From contig NC_133773.1 in the NCBI RefSeq assembly GCF_003597395.2, positions 145,338,652 through 145,402,651 of the forward strand: DNA of 64,000 nucleotides, written 5' to 3'. The notes below the pieces were generated by a model that saw only the letters and a list, made by a program, of their open reading frames with translations, had not been told where the DNA came from and did not search any database. Shown here in pieces: positions 46,340 through 58,300 of the stretch. The position numbers and the translations under genes were made by a program. The stretch is from Chelonoidis abingdonii. Its lineage: Eukaryota > Chordata > Testudines > Testudinidae. The stretch's first letter is position 1; each line of letters opens with the position of its first letter.

Positions 46340-47269
46340 AAAGACATGTTACAGATGGATGTAATCCACCCCTCTGACAGTGCGTGGGCCTCTCCAGTGG
46401 TTCTGGTTCCCAAACCAGACAGGGAAATCTGCTTTTGTGTGCATTACCATAAAGTAAAGGCTGTAACTCGCCCAGAAAAGGTTCCAATGCCACGCACAGA
46501 TGAGCTACTGGAGAAACTGGGACGGGCCCAGTTCGTTTTCACCTTAGACTTAACTAAGGGGCACTGGTAAATGCTGCTAGATGACCCAGCCAAGGCAGGA
46601 TCAGCCTTCCTCATCCATGTAGGGTTGTACGAATTTAACGTACTTCCTTTCGGACTACGAAAGGCACCTGCCACCTTCCAGAGACTGGTCGATAACCTTC
46701 TGGCTGGATTTGGGGAATCTGCAGTCGCCTACCTCGATGATGTGGCCATAGTCTCAGATTCATGAGCAGAGCACCTGGAACGCCTCCAAGGTGTCTTCCA
46801 GTGCATATGGGAGGCAGGATTAACCGTTAAGGCCAAAAAGTATCAAATAGGCCTGAACAGGGTAACGTACCTTGGACACCAGGTGGATCATGGTACTATC
46901 AACCCACTACAAGCTAAGGTAAATGCTATCCAAAATTGGCCTGTCCCTAAGTCAAAGAAGCAGGTCCAACCTTTCTTGAGCTTGCCAGGTATTACCAACG
47001 ATTTATACCACACGACAGCCAAATTGCCACCCCACTGACAGGTCTGACCAGAAAAAACCAACCAAATGCAGTTCAGTGGACTTAGAAGCATCAGAAATCC
47101 TTTAACCAACTTAAGGCGGCCTTGTTACATCTGACCCTGTACCGAGGGCCCCAGCCTTCAATCAACCATTCGTTGTAACCACAGATGCGTCCGAGTGTGG
47201 TGTAGGAGCAGTTTTAATGCAGGAAGGACCAATCAAAAATTCGATCCTGTTGTGTTTCTCAGCAAAAAA
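46340..47269 (+). pseudogene. Ty3/gypsy reverse transcriptase / RNase H remnant
   Basis: It encodes RT motifs in order: MLQMDVIHPSDSAWASPVV, VFTLDLTKGHW, LPFGLRKAPATFQRL and the catalytic YLDD at 46730-46741. A TYLGHQVDHG thumb segment and an RNase H start (VTTDASECGVGAVLMQEG) follow near 47170-47225. In-frame stops at 46568-46570 and 46763-46765 plus later frameshifts break it, and the gap at 47270 ends it. It lies downstream of the integrase, the reverse of normal Ty3/gypsy order. Confidence 0.85.
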
Positions 47270-47369
47270 NNNNNNNNNNNNNNNNNNNNNNNNNNNNNNN
47301 NNNNNNNNNNNNNNNNNNNNNNNNNNNNNNNNNNNNNNNNNNNNNNNNNNNNNNNNNNNNNNNNNNNNN
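47270..47369. other. Assembly gap (exactly 100 N)
   Basis: A round 100-N run, a common placeholder for a gap of unknown size. Confidence 1.
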
Positions 47370-47453
47370 TTGTGGGGCGCCACTTTTTGGCGCCCCCAAA
47401 TCTTGGCACCCTAGGCAACCGCCTAGTTTGCCTAAATGGTTGAACCGGCCCTG
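47370..47453. mobile_element. Right end of a hAT-like element
   Basis: 'gcgccactttttggcgccc' to 'ttgaaccggccCTG' matches, in inverted orientation, the left end of the element at 57867-58300. The left part is lost in the gap. Confidence 0.65.
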
Positions 47454-47650
47454 CTAGTATCAAACCAGCAGGGCAAGATCTTACAGCTCCATTCGAACTC
47501 CCTGGAGTAGGAGATTTATTTGGAGGGACAGACTGGAAACACGGTCGATATTCTGCTGAAATGTGGGGCTGCCTCCCCCCACCCCAGTCGAGCCAACTGA
47601 CCTGTATGTAAGTTGGCAAACGTTGGGCTTGGAGCTGCAGTTGAACTTAC

Positions 47651-47770
47651 CTAGAAGCGTCACAGCAAGGAGGGATGTGGCCAGGGCCAGACCCAGGAGG
47701 AGAAGGACAGCAGTGATGACGATGCCCCGCACCCTGTGCTGCCAAGGGACCGACGTCTCGGGAGGGTTTC
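47651..47770 (-). CDS. Orphan transmembrane exon (possible C-type-lectin-like receptor)
   Basis: On the - strand a strong acceptor (tcttccccttcaag) precedes 120 bases that are open in one frame, followed by a strong donor (CTAG|gtaagt). The exon is symmetrical, phase 1 at both ends. It encodes a basic stretch (WQHRVRG) followed by about 22 hydrophobic residues beginning IVITAVLLLLGLAL. Basic residues on the N-terminal side suggest a type II, N-inside orientation, as in killer-cell-lectin-like or CD69-type receptors. No neighbouring exon was recognised; repeats and a gap lie just downstream. It could be a gene fragment. Confidence 0.4.
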
Positions 47771-48764
47771 CTTGAAGGGGAAGAAGAAACGTATCCATGG
47801 AAAGTTACAGCTCAAATGCCACTGACCGAGGAAACTCCATCTCACAAATCCAATACCTGCTCAGCTTCCTATTCCCTGACTGTGGTTAACAGCAACAGTG
47901 GAATGAGGCCAAATAAGGTCAGAACCGACTGGAACTCGAATGTGAAAAGCAACTCTCCCTAAATCCGGAGTGACTCTAGTGCCAGGCAGGTGTCCTGTGA
48001 GAGAGATCTGGGAGCAGGATTTCCCCCCTGCCTAAGCATTTCTAAAGATGGACATTTAGGGGTTGTGCAGTCCACGCCCAAAGGAGTATTTTTAAATGAG
48101 AAAAGGAACCTGAAACAACTTATGAAATATGAATACAACGAGGCAGAGAATCGAGGGGGAAATGATTCTTTGCAGGAGAAAAGTGGGGCTGACAGCAGCA
48201 GTGCGCTCAGAAGGACCTTTCTACAGCATCCCTGTCTGATAACCCGTCCCCAGGATGCTGGGCTCCTCTCTGCAAGGCAGCCAAGGGGCGAATCACAGGG
48301 CAAAGCCCGAAGATTGTGTCTCCCCTGCACATTGAAGGGAGAAGACTAGAGGTGCATTCGAGCCAGGATCTATGTGTAGACAGAAGTAAGTGTGCTCGGT
48401 GTGCTCTGGATTTGGTCTCCCCAGGGTGAACGGCAGCTGTTTGGAGACACAAGACTGTCAGATTCTCGTCTCCCTGATAGTCTCAGCCTGCCGCACCCCT
48501 TCCCTGTCTGATCTGGGCCTCAGCCATTAGCTCGCGCCGCTCCCCCATGGGGTGTGGTTCCTGGAACCAGCAGACAACACTCAGATGTCCAGATAATCCC
48601 CTTACATTGCAGAAGTGGCTTCTCTCACTCTAACCAAAGGGTGAAGCTGCCTCTCACTAATGTACTGAGATTACAGTTCTCAGCCTTTCCTGAAACAGAT
48701 TCTGGGAGAAGCTTCTCTGTCACCTCAGTGCAACACTACATTTTTCGCTTATGTTTTGTCACAG
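47771..48764. other. No recognised feature
   Basis: This region should hold the 5' exons of the - strand transmembrane exon if that gene is whole. I could not identify a cytoplasmic-tail exon. Confidence 0.4.
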
Positions 48765-49090
48765 AGTCATAGAATCTCAGGGTTGGAAAGGGACCTGCAA
48801 GAGGTTCAGTCAACCCCGTGTTCAAAGCAGGACCAATCCCCACTAAATCATCCAGCCAGAGCTTTGTCAAGCCAGGCCTCAAAACCTCTAAGGAAGGAGA
48901 ATTCCACCATCTCCCCAGGTAACCCATTCAGTGCTTCACCAACCTCCTAAGTGAATAGTGTTTACTAATATCCCACCTAGACCTCCCCCACTGCAACTTG
49001 CGACCATTGCTCCTTGTTCTGCAATCTGCCACCACATGAGAAGCAGTTTAGATCCATCTGTGACGAAGAGGAACTGCCAAAAAAGTGGCT
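48765..49090 (-). repeat. CR1 LINE 3' fragment
   Basis: 'gagtcatagaatctcagggt' through 'gcaacttgcgaccattgctc' is antisense CR1 3' sequence, similar to 40330-40560. Confidence 0.85.
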
Positions 49091-50489
49091 GCCCAAAAGC
49101 AGAACAATGCAGCTCAAAAAAGAAAAAAAAAAAAAAAAAGCCAGGCCCATGGTGCAGGCCTTTTGGAAGGGGGGGGAAGCTGCAGTTGTATCATTTTGGG
49201 CAGCGCTTTACTGTGGTTACCTGACCACTCCCTCCAACATGGTGGCATCAAAAGCAAGGGGCTGAGGCCAAGCTGCCTGGGAAGAAACACCTGTTCAGAG
49301 GGTGGCCAGGTCAACTGGGGCTTTAAACCAAGAGAGCCCAAATTGCAGCCCTAGAAACTGTGAGCCTGGGAAAAGACCGAATCCCAGTTTAAACCCCAGG
49401 GTATTGGTGTTGCAAAAGGGCACAGGCCGCATAAACTTCCCACACGCAGCCTGCAAAGCGCCATCAAGCACACCCGACCTAGGCGGGTGTGAAACAGAAG
49501 ATGTCCTGGGTGTACTCCACCAAGGAATGGGAGAGATGCTGGGCATCATGGGAACGGTGGTGGGTTTCAACACTTCCCCAGGTCACTGGCTGAAGTGCTC
49601 GCTCAGTGTTCGGTCTCGAAGTGGGAGAGATGTTGACGAACTGGATGTTCTAATGTTTCCTCTGAAATACTGTGTGGGTTGCCTCAGTTTCTAACTGGAC
49701 CATTGTGCCCAGCACTAAACCTAGCTACTGGCTGGCTAGAGTCACATTAAACGAAAAGGGGGGGTGTGTGTGCAGGACGCCTCGTTGGCTTCCCAGAACC
49801 CTGTTGGTCACGGAGTGTGGGGGCAGTCAGGGCCCAGCACCCCCGCTACCTGGCGATTCACCGTGATCTCAGCCAGCCAGTAACACAGGAAGGTTTATTT
49901 GGATGACAGAGCACAGTCCAAGGACGGTTTGCCGGTCAAAGACAATAGGACCCCCTTTATTTAGGTCCATCTGGGGCCCCAGGGAGGCCACAGCCCTGTT
50001 GGGAAGCCCAAGCCATCGGGGCCCTCTCCATTTCCCCAAGCCAGCTCCAAACTGAAACTCCCCCACCGTTCAGTCAGCCCCCCCCCGGCTTCGCTCCCAA
50101 CTTGTGTCCTTTGTCCAGTGTCCCCGGGAGAGGTGTCACTTGGCCTTTCAAACCCTCTGGGGTCTCAGGTTACATGCTCAGGTTATCGCTCCTTCCGCAG
50201 TGCAGCCGTCCAGCACAACCCCTGCAGACCTTCCCAGGTATACTCCCCACTCAGCATTCACAGACCACAGCAAGAACATTCCCACTTTGTCTCACCTTGC
50301 CCTGGGCAGAACCGTTGTGGGAAGCCTCATGGGGGCAGAGATGTGAACGCTCCAAGGAGAGACACCCAGGAGGTGAAAGCTGGGTGAGCTTCTTGCCTGA
50401 AGACAGTCTGCTGCAATGGGAGAGGAGGCTCCCCAAAGTCCGTGACTTGCTTTGTGGGGAGCAGTTCCAGAGATCGCCGGACGCCTAAC
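49091..50489. other. Intergenic, nothing recognised
   Basis: A poly(A) run at 49119-49139 is the only simple feature. No coding or RNA gene was recognised. Confidence 0.45.
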
Positions 50490-51740
50490 ACATCCTCTTT
50501 GGAACCCTTTTTCAAGGTTGTTTGAAAGCAGCTATCAAAATCCTCCCCTTCAGTTTTTCTTTCTTTCTTCCCTGCAGACTAACAATCCCATTCCCTCAGT
50601 CTTCTCCTTGTAAGTCAATGTGCTCCAGCCCCCTAAATCATTTTTGTTGCCCTCACACGCTGGACTCTTTCCATTTTTCCCACACATTCCTTCTTGTAAG
50701 TGTGGACCCCAAACTGGACAGCAGAACTGCCAGCATAGGCCTCACCAAATGTCGAATAGAGGGGAATGATCACATCCCTCAATCTGGGCTGGGCATGACC
50801 CTAATTATAACACCCAAAAATGCGGTAGCTTCTTGGCAACGAAGCACAACTGTCCACCTCATATCCAGCTTTTTTCCTTTAGGGACTGCAGAGAGCCTAG
50901 CTGAGCTGGTGCTTAACTGCAGCTGCTACGAACCTCACATCCTCACCGCATGAATCATCCCCAGGTGCCCATTCCAGCTTTCTGCAAAGAGGTTAGGGAC
51001 AAGACCATCCTTCCCATCTGGCTAATACCATTGATGGACCGTGTCTCCATGAACTTATCTAGTTCTTTTTTGAACCTGTTGTGGTCTGGCCTTCAACAAT
51101 ATCCTCTGAAACGAGTTCCACAGGTTGACTGTGCAGTTTTGTGGAAGAAATATTTCCTTTTGTTTGTTCTGTTTGTTTGTTTTAAACCTTCACTGTTTGG
51201 TGAACCCTAGTTCTTTTGTGTTATAAGAAGGAGATAAATAAGCACTTTCTTTATCTACTTTCTCCACACAGTCATGATTTTATAGAATCTCAGTTATATT
51301 TCCCCCTTTAGTCATCTTTTTCCAAGCTGAAATTCCCAGCTTATTAATCTCTCCTCATAACGGCAGCCATTCGCATACCCTAATTCCCCTTTTCTTTCTG
51401 AAACCTTTCCAATTCCAATATAATTTGTTGAGATGGGGCACCACATCTGCACACAGTATTCAAGATGTGGGTGTTACATGGATTGATATAGGGCAATAGG
51501 AATTTATTTTTTTGTCTCTTCTAATGATTCAACATTCTGTGGTTTTTTGAAGCCGCTGCACATTGAGTGGATGTTTTCAAGAACTATCCACATGACTCCA
51601 AATCCCTTCTTGAGTGAAACAGACTAATTCAGACCCATCGTGTTATAAGTACAGTTGGGATTATAGTTTCCAATGTGTGTTTACTTTGCATTTATCAACA
51701 TTCGAATTTCATCTGCCATTTTGTTGCCCAGCTCAGGCAA
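50490..51740 (-). repeat. Two adjacent CR1 LINE fragments, antisense
   Basis: 50490-50930 is an antisense ORF2 C-terminal/3' piece ('cctcaccaaatgtcg'). 50970-51740 is a second subfamily with 'ttccacaggttgactgtgca' near 51117, 'cattgagtggatgttttcaa' near 51560 and 'catctgccattttgttgccc' near 51710. Confidence 0.8.
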
Positions 51741-54700
51741 AGGCACTGAGAGGGGCCCTTGTGCATTTGACATTGTGCTGGGAGCTTTAAGGAAACAACC
51801 TGGTCCTTTATCTCAGCACTTCAGCTCCATTTGTTCCTTGACTTTGGAGGAACAGGTTCCCTCCCCCTGTCCCTGAGCCCTGGGGAAAAACCCTTCTCTG
51901 CTAACACAGCTACATCTCCTACCCTGTCACGGTTAGCGCATGTGCTCGGGCAGGGGAAGGGGCAGAGGGTAAGGAAGGAGGTGTCCCTGTGACATGGGCG
52001 GATGAGAGGGAGCTGGTCCCCAGACTCTGGGGGCTTGTTGAGGATTCGAGCTGGTGATCTCCTCCTGGGAGAGCCTGGCGTGGCAGTGAGCTGGGCGAGG
52101 GGATCTGGATGACTTTTATGGCCAGCCATGGCAACTGCTCTGCCGCAGGAGCGGAGCTGTGCAGGGTTCATCTCTCCCCACTGTGCCATTCTCCCATTGG
52201 GACTGGCAGGGGAAAGAGAATGCTGGGAAGCGCTGACCGAGCACCCTCGCCTCTGCCCGTGGTGGCTGTCTGGCCAGACAAGGCTGAGCTCTTGGGGAAC
52301 GTGGGTCAGTGGAGCAAGCGATCGCTGCCCAGGACGCTCTGCAGAGACCACAAAGCAAGGAGAGGTCAGCGGGAGTCCAGGGTCCTGGTGCAGCCTCTTG
52401 TGCTCCACATTTGGGCCGGGGAGCAGCTTCCGTCATCGCATGTTCTCATAGATATTGTCCCTCGCCATTGTCCTGCCTTCGCGCTGAGCCGAGCACCTGG
52501 TCACTGGCCTGTGGGTCCTTTCTGCAGCCTGGTGGGTTAGAGCCTCCCTCTGACAGCAGCCCTGGCCCAGAAATAGAAATGGGAAGTGATGCCTGGTGGT
52601 TGGATGAGGGAAGGGGGAGGGGAGGGGAGAGACAGTTGGAGGGGAGGGGATGGGCATGGAGGGGAGAGTTGGGCGGATGGGGTTAGTAGAGGAGAGGGAA
52701 GAGGTAGACGGCGCTCTGTCTAGGTGCTGGATCTAGGGGGGCTGCTGCACCCCCTGGCTGGAGGTGGTTTCCATCACATGCAGAGGTTACAGTTCAGTTC
52801 AGTGGCTCTCAGCACCCCACTATTCACGTTGTTCCAGCCCCTGGGCCCAGCCTTTTATGGCCCCCTCTTGCGGGTGGGGCTCTGGCAAGAGCGTAAAGGC
52901 ATCATCCCCGTGCGTGGCGCGTGTGGTTGGCTGTTGGAGGTCGTGCAGCGGAGGGACAGGGCCTGGGGAAGCCTGTGCCCTCTCCCCTCCTGGAATACCC
53001 CCAGCTCTGCCCCAGCCATGGCATCCTGCTCTGTGTCCTGGGCCTGCTTGCGGTGTGGGGCCTCCAGCGTTGTCCCGCTGAAGCACGGTGAGGGGCAGGC
53101 TGGGGGCAGTGTGTGGGCCAGGCCTGCATCCTGCTTCTTGCCTCCAAAGCACGCCCTGTCCCCCCGACCGTGGCACCCTGGGCAATTACTCACATCGCCC
53201 ACCCTGAAGGCCGGCCGTATCCTGGGGCATCCACGACTGTCCAAATCTGCATCTTTTTACTATGTGTGACCATCCACGGGTGGAAGTTCTGCTGTCCAAA
53301 GAGACAGACCCTGCTCACTGCTCCATCGGTAACGTGGGATGAGAGGGGGCACGTGTGGAATCAAAGGTTAGCGTGTTACACAAGCACTCCTAGTGAGTAG
53401 GAGCAGCACTGCTACAAGCAGCCGAGTGGGCACATGCCCGGCGATACACAAACGTTGGTGGCTGATGCTGACATAACTTTGTAGCATAGACACGGCCTCG
53501 GTAGCCATCTGTGGGGCTCTACAGAAAGTTTCCAGGAAGGACAAGCAGCCTTGCTGGCTTTTTCCTCTCCACTGATGACTGACAGCTTGTCGCGTTTTGC
53601 TGGGAAACTTCCCCAGCCAGGCTGAGTTTGCCCTCCAGCTCCCTAAGTGAGACCAGTCCCCACAGGCTCAACTCTGCTCTGACTGCTAGTCCAGGGCTGC
53701 TGCCTGCTGGGGGTGTGTCTGGAGGCTGGGCTGGGAGACGACAGTTTGGAGTTCAGTACAGTTGTGTAACCTGCACCTTGAGCTCTGCACCCCTTGGTGG
53801 GGAGGGGAAATCCTGGGACCGACGCAGCCTGACTCCTGCCTGAGGAGGATCCCGGCCAGCAGAGACCAGCCCCTCTGCAGTGACTGAGGGGTCCAGAGTC
53901 AGCTCTGAACCTGAGGATCATTCATGGAGTTTGTGAGGGCACCAGGGAACTTGCTTTGGGGACCCCCTACTCCCTGAGCTGTGTCCTCAAGCCAGGGAGT
54001 GAGGGTTTGGGGATTTTATAACCTGCTGCTTATTAAACCTGTGAAAGGACTTACCACCTCCTCCTGCTTGTGAGTCCTTTGGGCTGTACTGAACCCAGTC
54101 AGCCACGCGGCTAAACCGCTGCAGAGAAGATCTCGTGGTCATAGGTCATTAAGGGCCCCAACAAAGTACGCGTACCAATGGGACACTGATCTTATATTTG
54201 CTACATCAGGTCCCGTGACTGGGGAAAGTCACGGATATTAGCAGTGTTTTACCCTGTTATGGTATGTTTGTCTCCTGTTTAATATAATTACTGTTGAATG
54301 CATTGTGTGTGTGTGTGTTATTTCTTGGGAGTCTCCAACGATCTGGCAAGTAAATGGGAGTTCTCCTGTGGCCAGAATTTACCTCCCAAGCTGCCCTGGT
54401 GACCCTGCCAGGAAGGAGCGAGGGGGCTGAGGCACCGCCAAATAAATTCCTAGTGGAAAATAAAGAAGATTCACCCAGCTGAGTGAGTGGTGGGATCCAG
54501 AAGAACCCAGACCTGTCCATCAACACCTGGGTGGAGAGGGGGTTCTACATGGGAATTGCTGCTGGCTGGCTGGAGCTTTGGACTGGTGTTTGCTGAGGAG
54601 ATTCTGAGGTGATGGGCAGGGACGGAGAGGCCACCATTCTCCTCAGGCCCCGGAGAGTCCAGAGGGGGACACATACATTTGGAGCCCCCCCACAGAGACT

Positions 54701-55690
54701 GGGAAATGATCAGTGCAAGGTCAGAGGGGGATGCTCGGAAGTTGTGGCCCAAACTCCACAAGTGAGTGTTGTGTTGTGACCTTGCCCTGAAATACATGGA
54801 ACAGCAACAGCACCGGAAGTCTCTGTAAGGAACCCCACAGATTTACTGCTGAACCGAGCTGCTGAAGGGACTGAAAAGTGTCCTGCATACTGTCTGCGAG
54901 GGGCTGTGTGTGTGTTAAACGTTCGCTCACTAAGAAATTGTCTGGGACTCTCTGAGCTGACTGGCAGCTGTCGTTAACCCCTACAGGCAGGGGCTGGTAC
55001 CGTAGCTCTGAGCTTCAATTCTGTGCAAAACTTTTCTTTTTTGAAATCCTGAAAGGACAGAGCTCCAGCCTGCGCTTCAGCAGGGAGTTGTGCTGAGGGG
55101 CAGGGAAGGGGGGTGTCACAGTTACACATAATTCAGGCTCTGCCTCCCCCCGCCCATTACATCTCTGTGTCCTGCTGCAGCATCGCCACTGGTTCACCAC
55201 AGCCTAACTCCTGGCAGCGGCTTCCCCCTCCCCTGCCAGGTGGGTGCTGTTGGGCCGGGCTGGCCCTTTTAGGGGATTTGGGCTCAGCCCCATCAGTGTG
55301 CAGTTAGCCTCCACTCCAGAGATGGTTTGGGATGCTGGCTGGATCAGACATCACACGATGGTAGCCTGGGGAAGGGGCAGGACTGCTTGTAAAATGGAGC
55401 CTGCTGTGTCACAGGGGGAGACGAGAGGCTCAGAAAGACATAGGGGGTTGGTGGGAGAGGCCCAGAGTCTTGCAAGGGGCTGGTAGAGCTTCCTTGCTCA
55501 GGGAGAGCTGGTGCCTGATGCCCTGATAGACGGGTAAAGGGCAGGAAGAGACCTGTGGAGGATCCAGAGGGGATCCCAGGAGCACCTTCCCCAACACCAG
55601 CCAGAGGGAAAGGCCTGGCGGGAACTACCTGAGTGAGGGCCAGGAGCCAATCCTTAAGGCCTGGTCGTCACTGCAGAAGAGGGATGTTAA
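51741..55690. other. Intergenic, nothing clearly recognised
   Basis: GC-moderate sequence with several short open frames but no family resemblance. A (TG)n run lies at 54304-54318. A stretch around 54240-54700 has weak LTR-like features but no matching pair. Confidence 0.45.
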
Positions 55691-55694
55691 CTCA

Positions 55695-56591
55695 GAGAAT
55701 CATAGAACCATCGAGTTACAAAGGGCCACAAGGGTTATCTAGTCTAACCCCTGCCAAGACGCTGGGTTTGCTGTGTCTAAACCATTCCAGACAGTAGACG
55801 AGCCTTTGAAACCCTCCAGTGACAGAGCTTCCACAACCTCCCCAGGCATCTGTTCCATTGTCCTACTGGTCTTACAGTGAGAAAGTTTGTCCTGAGATTT
55901 AATCATCTCGATCTGCTGTGCTGTAGTTTGAACCCATTGCCCCTCGTCCTGCCGTCTGTGGCATCTTTCTTATGTCAATCTTTCAAGTGTTTGAAGACTG
56001 CTGTCTTATCCCCCCTTAGTCTCCTCTTTTCCAAACCAAAATACCCAGTTCCTTCAGTCTTTGCTCAGATGCCTTGCATTGCATTCCATCTCTCTCACCA
56101 TCTGTCTCCACCTCTGGATACTCTCCAGTTTCTCTACATCCTTTCTATACATTGGTGACCAGAATTGGACACAGTACTCCAGCTGAGGCCTACCCAGCGC
56201 CGAGTACAGTGATACTGTCACCTCCTTTGACTTGCATGCGAGGCCTCTGTTACTGCAACCTAAAACTGCATTTGCTTTTTCTGCAACAGCATCTCATTGC
56301 TGACTCATGTTGAGGTTGGGATCCACCACAACTCCCCAATCCTTCTCAGCAGTGCTGCTGCCAAACCACTTTCCCCCCATTCTGTATTTGTGTATTTGGT
56401 TGTTCTTCCCTATGTGTAGGACCTTATGTTTGTCTTTATTGAGTTTCATGTTGTTGTCTATAGCCCAGTTCTCCAATTTAGCAAGATCCCTCTGAATTTT
56501 AGCTTTATCCTCCAAAGTGTTGTAACCTTTCCCTCCTAGCCTTGTGTCATCTGCAAGCTTGATCAGTGTGTTTCTCCATCCCTACACTCAG
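55695..56591 (-). repeat. CR1 LINE 3' half, antisense, interrupted by a provirus
   Basis: 'gagaatcatagaaccatcga' marks the reversed 3' end. Antisense frame 56294-56515 reads KIQRDLAKLENWAIDNNMKL, a C-terminal ORF2 segment. The CR1 sequence stops at 56591 and resumes for about 40 bases at 63208, so the provirus inserted into it. Confidence 0.85.
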
Positions 56592-57319
56592 TGTATGGGG
56601 AGATTTTGGCAAACCAGTGAAGTGCCTGAAACCACTATGGCTTAGTGCTCAAAGCATGCCATAAAGTGGTCAGGCAGCAGGCTTAGCTTGACCAAGGAAG
56701 GAGGGGACGGGTTTTTGAGTGCCATAGAAAGGGCAGTTTGAGCCCATGTCCTTCCTGATAAGAATTGTGTTGAAGTTGCTGATGCATGCATTATAGAGGA
56801 GCAGGATGTGCCCTCAAGAATGTGTCTGACAGGGTCTCAAGGCTGCAAACTCTGGGAAAAACCCCCACCTGGTTAATCGATAGTCAGAAGGAAGCCTCTT
56901 GCTGGGCCATTGAAATTGCTTGCTGAACAAGTTTTCTTTAAGGGACATGTCATTGTGTTATAAATAAGTGGGAAAACTTTGAGGTCGTGGGACTCTTCAG
57001 GACCAGTCTCTCCCTCTGGATGCATCTTGTGTTCCCCACCAGCAGACGGGTTGCCACTGTGCCACTTGAGAGCCACACTCAGCTTTGGTAATTATCGAGG
57101 GGTGGGGGTGTTTTACTAACCTGTTGCGGAAGTGTGTGAGTGCTTGAGACTAAGTAAAGTTTAGCTTGAAGTGAAAGCACTCTTGTGTTGTCCTGTTTGT
57201 GCAGCCATCTATCGGTCAGATGTCCCGGATGGCCATGTGTCCTGTGATTTGTTTCTGACACCACCTCACACTGGGTAAACGTTACCAGGAGCTTTGGGTT
57301 GAAAGAACCCCGGGTAACA
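56592..57319 (+). mobile_element. 5' LTR of the endogenous retrovirus
   Basis: 728 bp, TG...CA. TATAAATA at 56959-56966 is a plausible TATA box. It contains a 187-base segment (56998-57184) missing from the 3' LTR. Confidence 0.88.
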
Positions 57320-57324
57320 GAATT

Positions 57325-57342
57325 TGGAGGCCCCAGTGAGGA
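57325..57342 (+). promoter_or_regulatory. Retroviral primer-binding site
   Basis: TGGAGGCCCCAGTGAGGA starts five bases after the LTR end. It resembles the complement of the 3' end of a glutamine tRNA with several mismatches; assignment to tRNA-Gln is tentative. Confidence 0.6.
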
Positions 57343-57866
57343 TTGGTAGAGAGGAAGGAGATGGATGGTACAGTTTGTAGTTTGTCCATTGCAGTAGGAG
57401 GTAAAAGACGACAGGGTGAGGTCGCTCCCTACAAGTTCCCGTGTCACAGTTAGCGAGTTAATTTATGGATACACTCCGTTACTGGGACTCAGAACTCAGG
57501 CTGATTGTCTGCTCGCATGGAGAAATTATGTCCAGAGACAGAGAACCAACTCCAGGACACAGCCCCAAAGATGAGAGCTGCCAGACCTTAACACTCTGCC
57601 AATGACACCGTGCAGAAACTGGAGTCCCCCAGATGGACCTGATTCTGACTGGCCATCAAGAAAAGTTCATCTGTCTTATTGGGAGCGGTGAGCCCTGCAT
57701 GTGTCGCATGTGCAGTCTGTTTTTGAGGGTTTTTAAGAAATAGAGGTTATGTAGGATATTACTGTGTAAGAGTCTTCCACTGGTAAAAGACCCTGTAAAT
57801 CCGCAAAAGATGAAGCTCTGAGTCCACAAGGAAAGGGTGTTTGCCCAGAGCCCATGGAGGAGTAGA

Positions 57867-58300
57867 CAGGGCCGGTGCTACATTAAGGAGAACTAGGCGG
57901 TTGCCTTGGGCGCCAAGATTTTGGGGCTCCAAAAAGCGGTGCCTCCAATTTTTTTTTACAGCTTTCCTCCCTGAGCGCGCGGTCACTGCTCCACTTCTCC
58001 CGCCTCCCAGGCTTGCAGTACCAATCAGCTGTTTGGCACCGCAAGCCTGGGAGGAGAATTAGAGCAGGGGCGGCGTGCTTGGGGAGGAGGTGGAGCAGAG
58101 GGGAGCTGGGGTGGGGAGGGACCGCACAGCTCTGGAGTGGGGAGCTGCTGCGGCGGGGAGGCACCTCAGGGCAAGAGGGGGAGCTGCCACGGGTGGGCGC
58201 CTCAGGGCGGAGACGTGGGCGGAGAGCTGCCGCAGGGCGGAGGGCTGGGCGCAAGGTGGAAGTTTCACCTAGAGCGTGAAACTTCCTTGCACCGGCTCTG
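57867..58300. mobile_element. hAT-like element nested in the provirus
   Basis: It begins CAGGGCCGGTGCTAC and ends gcaccggctCTG. The 8-bp flanks GGAGTAGA at 57859-57866 and 58301-58308 are identical. 434 bp, no transposase frame. Confidence 0.9.

Noticed and set aside
49672..50953. Several 60-143-codon frames
   Set aside because: They overlap each other on both strands and the second half is antisense CR1; no conserved protein block.
51821..52408. 195-codon - strand frame
   Set aside because: GC-rich intergenic stretch with overlapping open frames on the other strand and no recognisable domain.
54240..54700. Possible LTR plus primer-binding site (tttggagccccc near 54678)
   Set aside because: No matching second LTR, no TG...CA ends with a duplication, and no retroviral coding follows; too weak to call.
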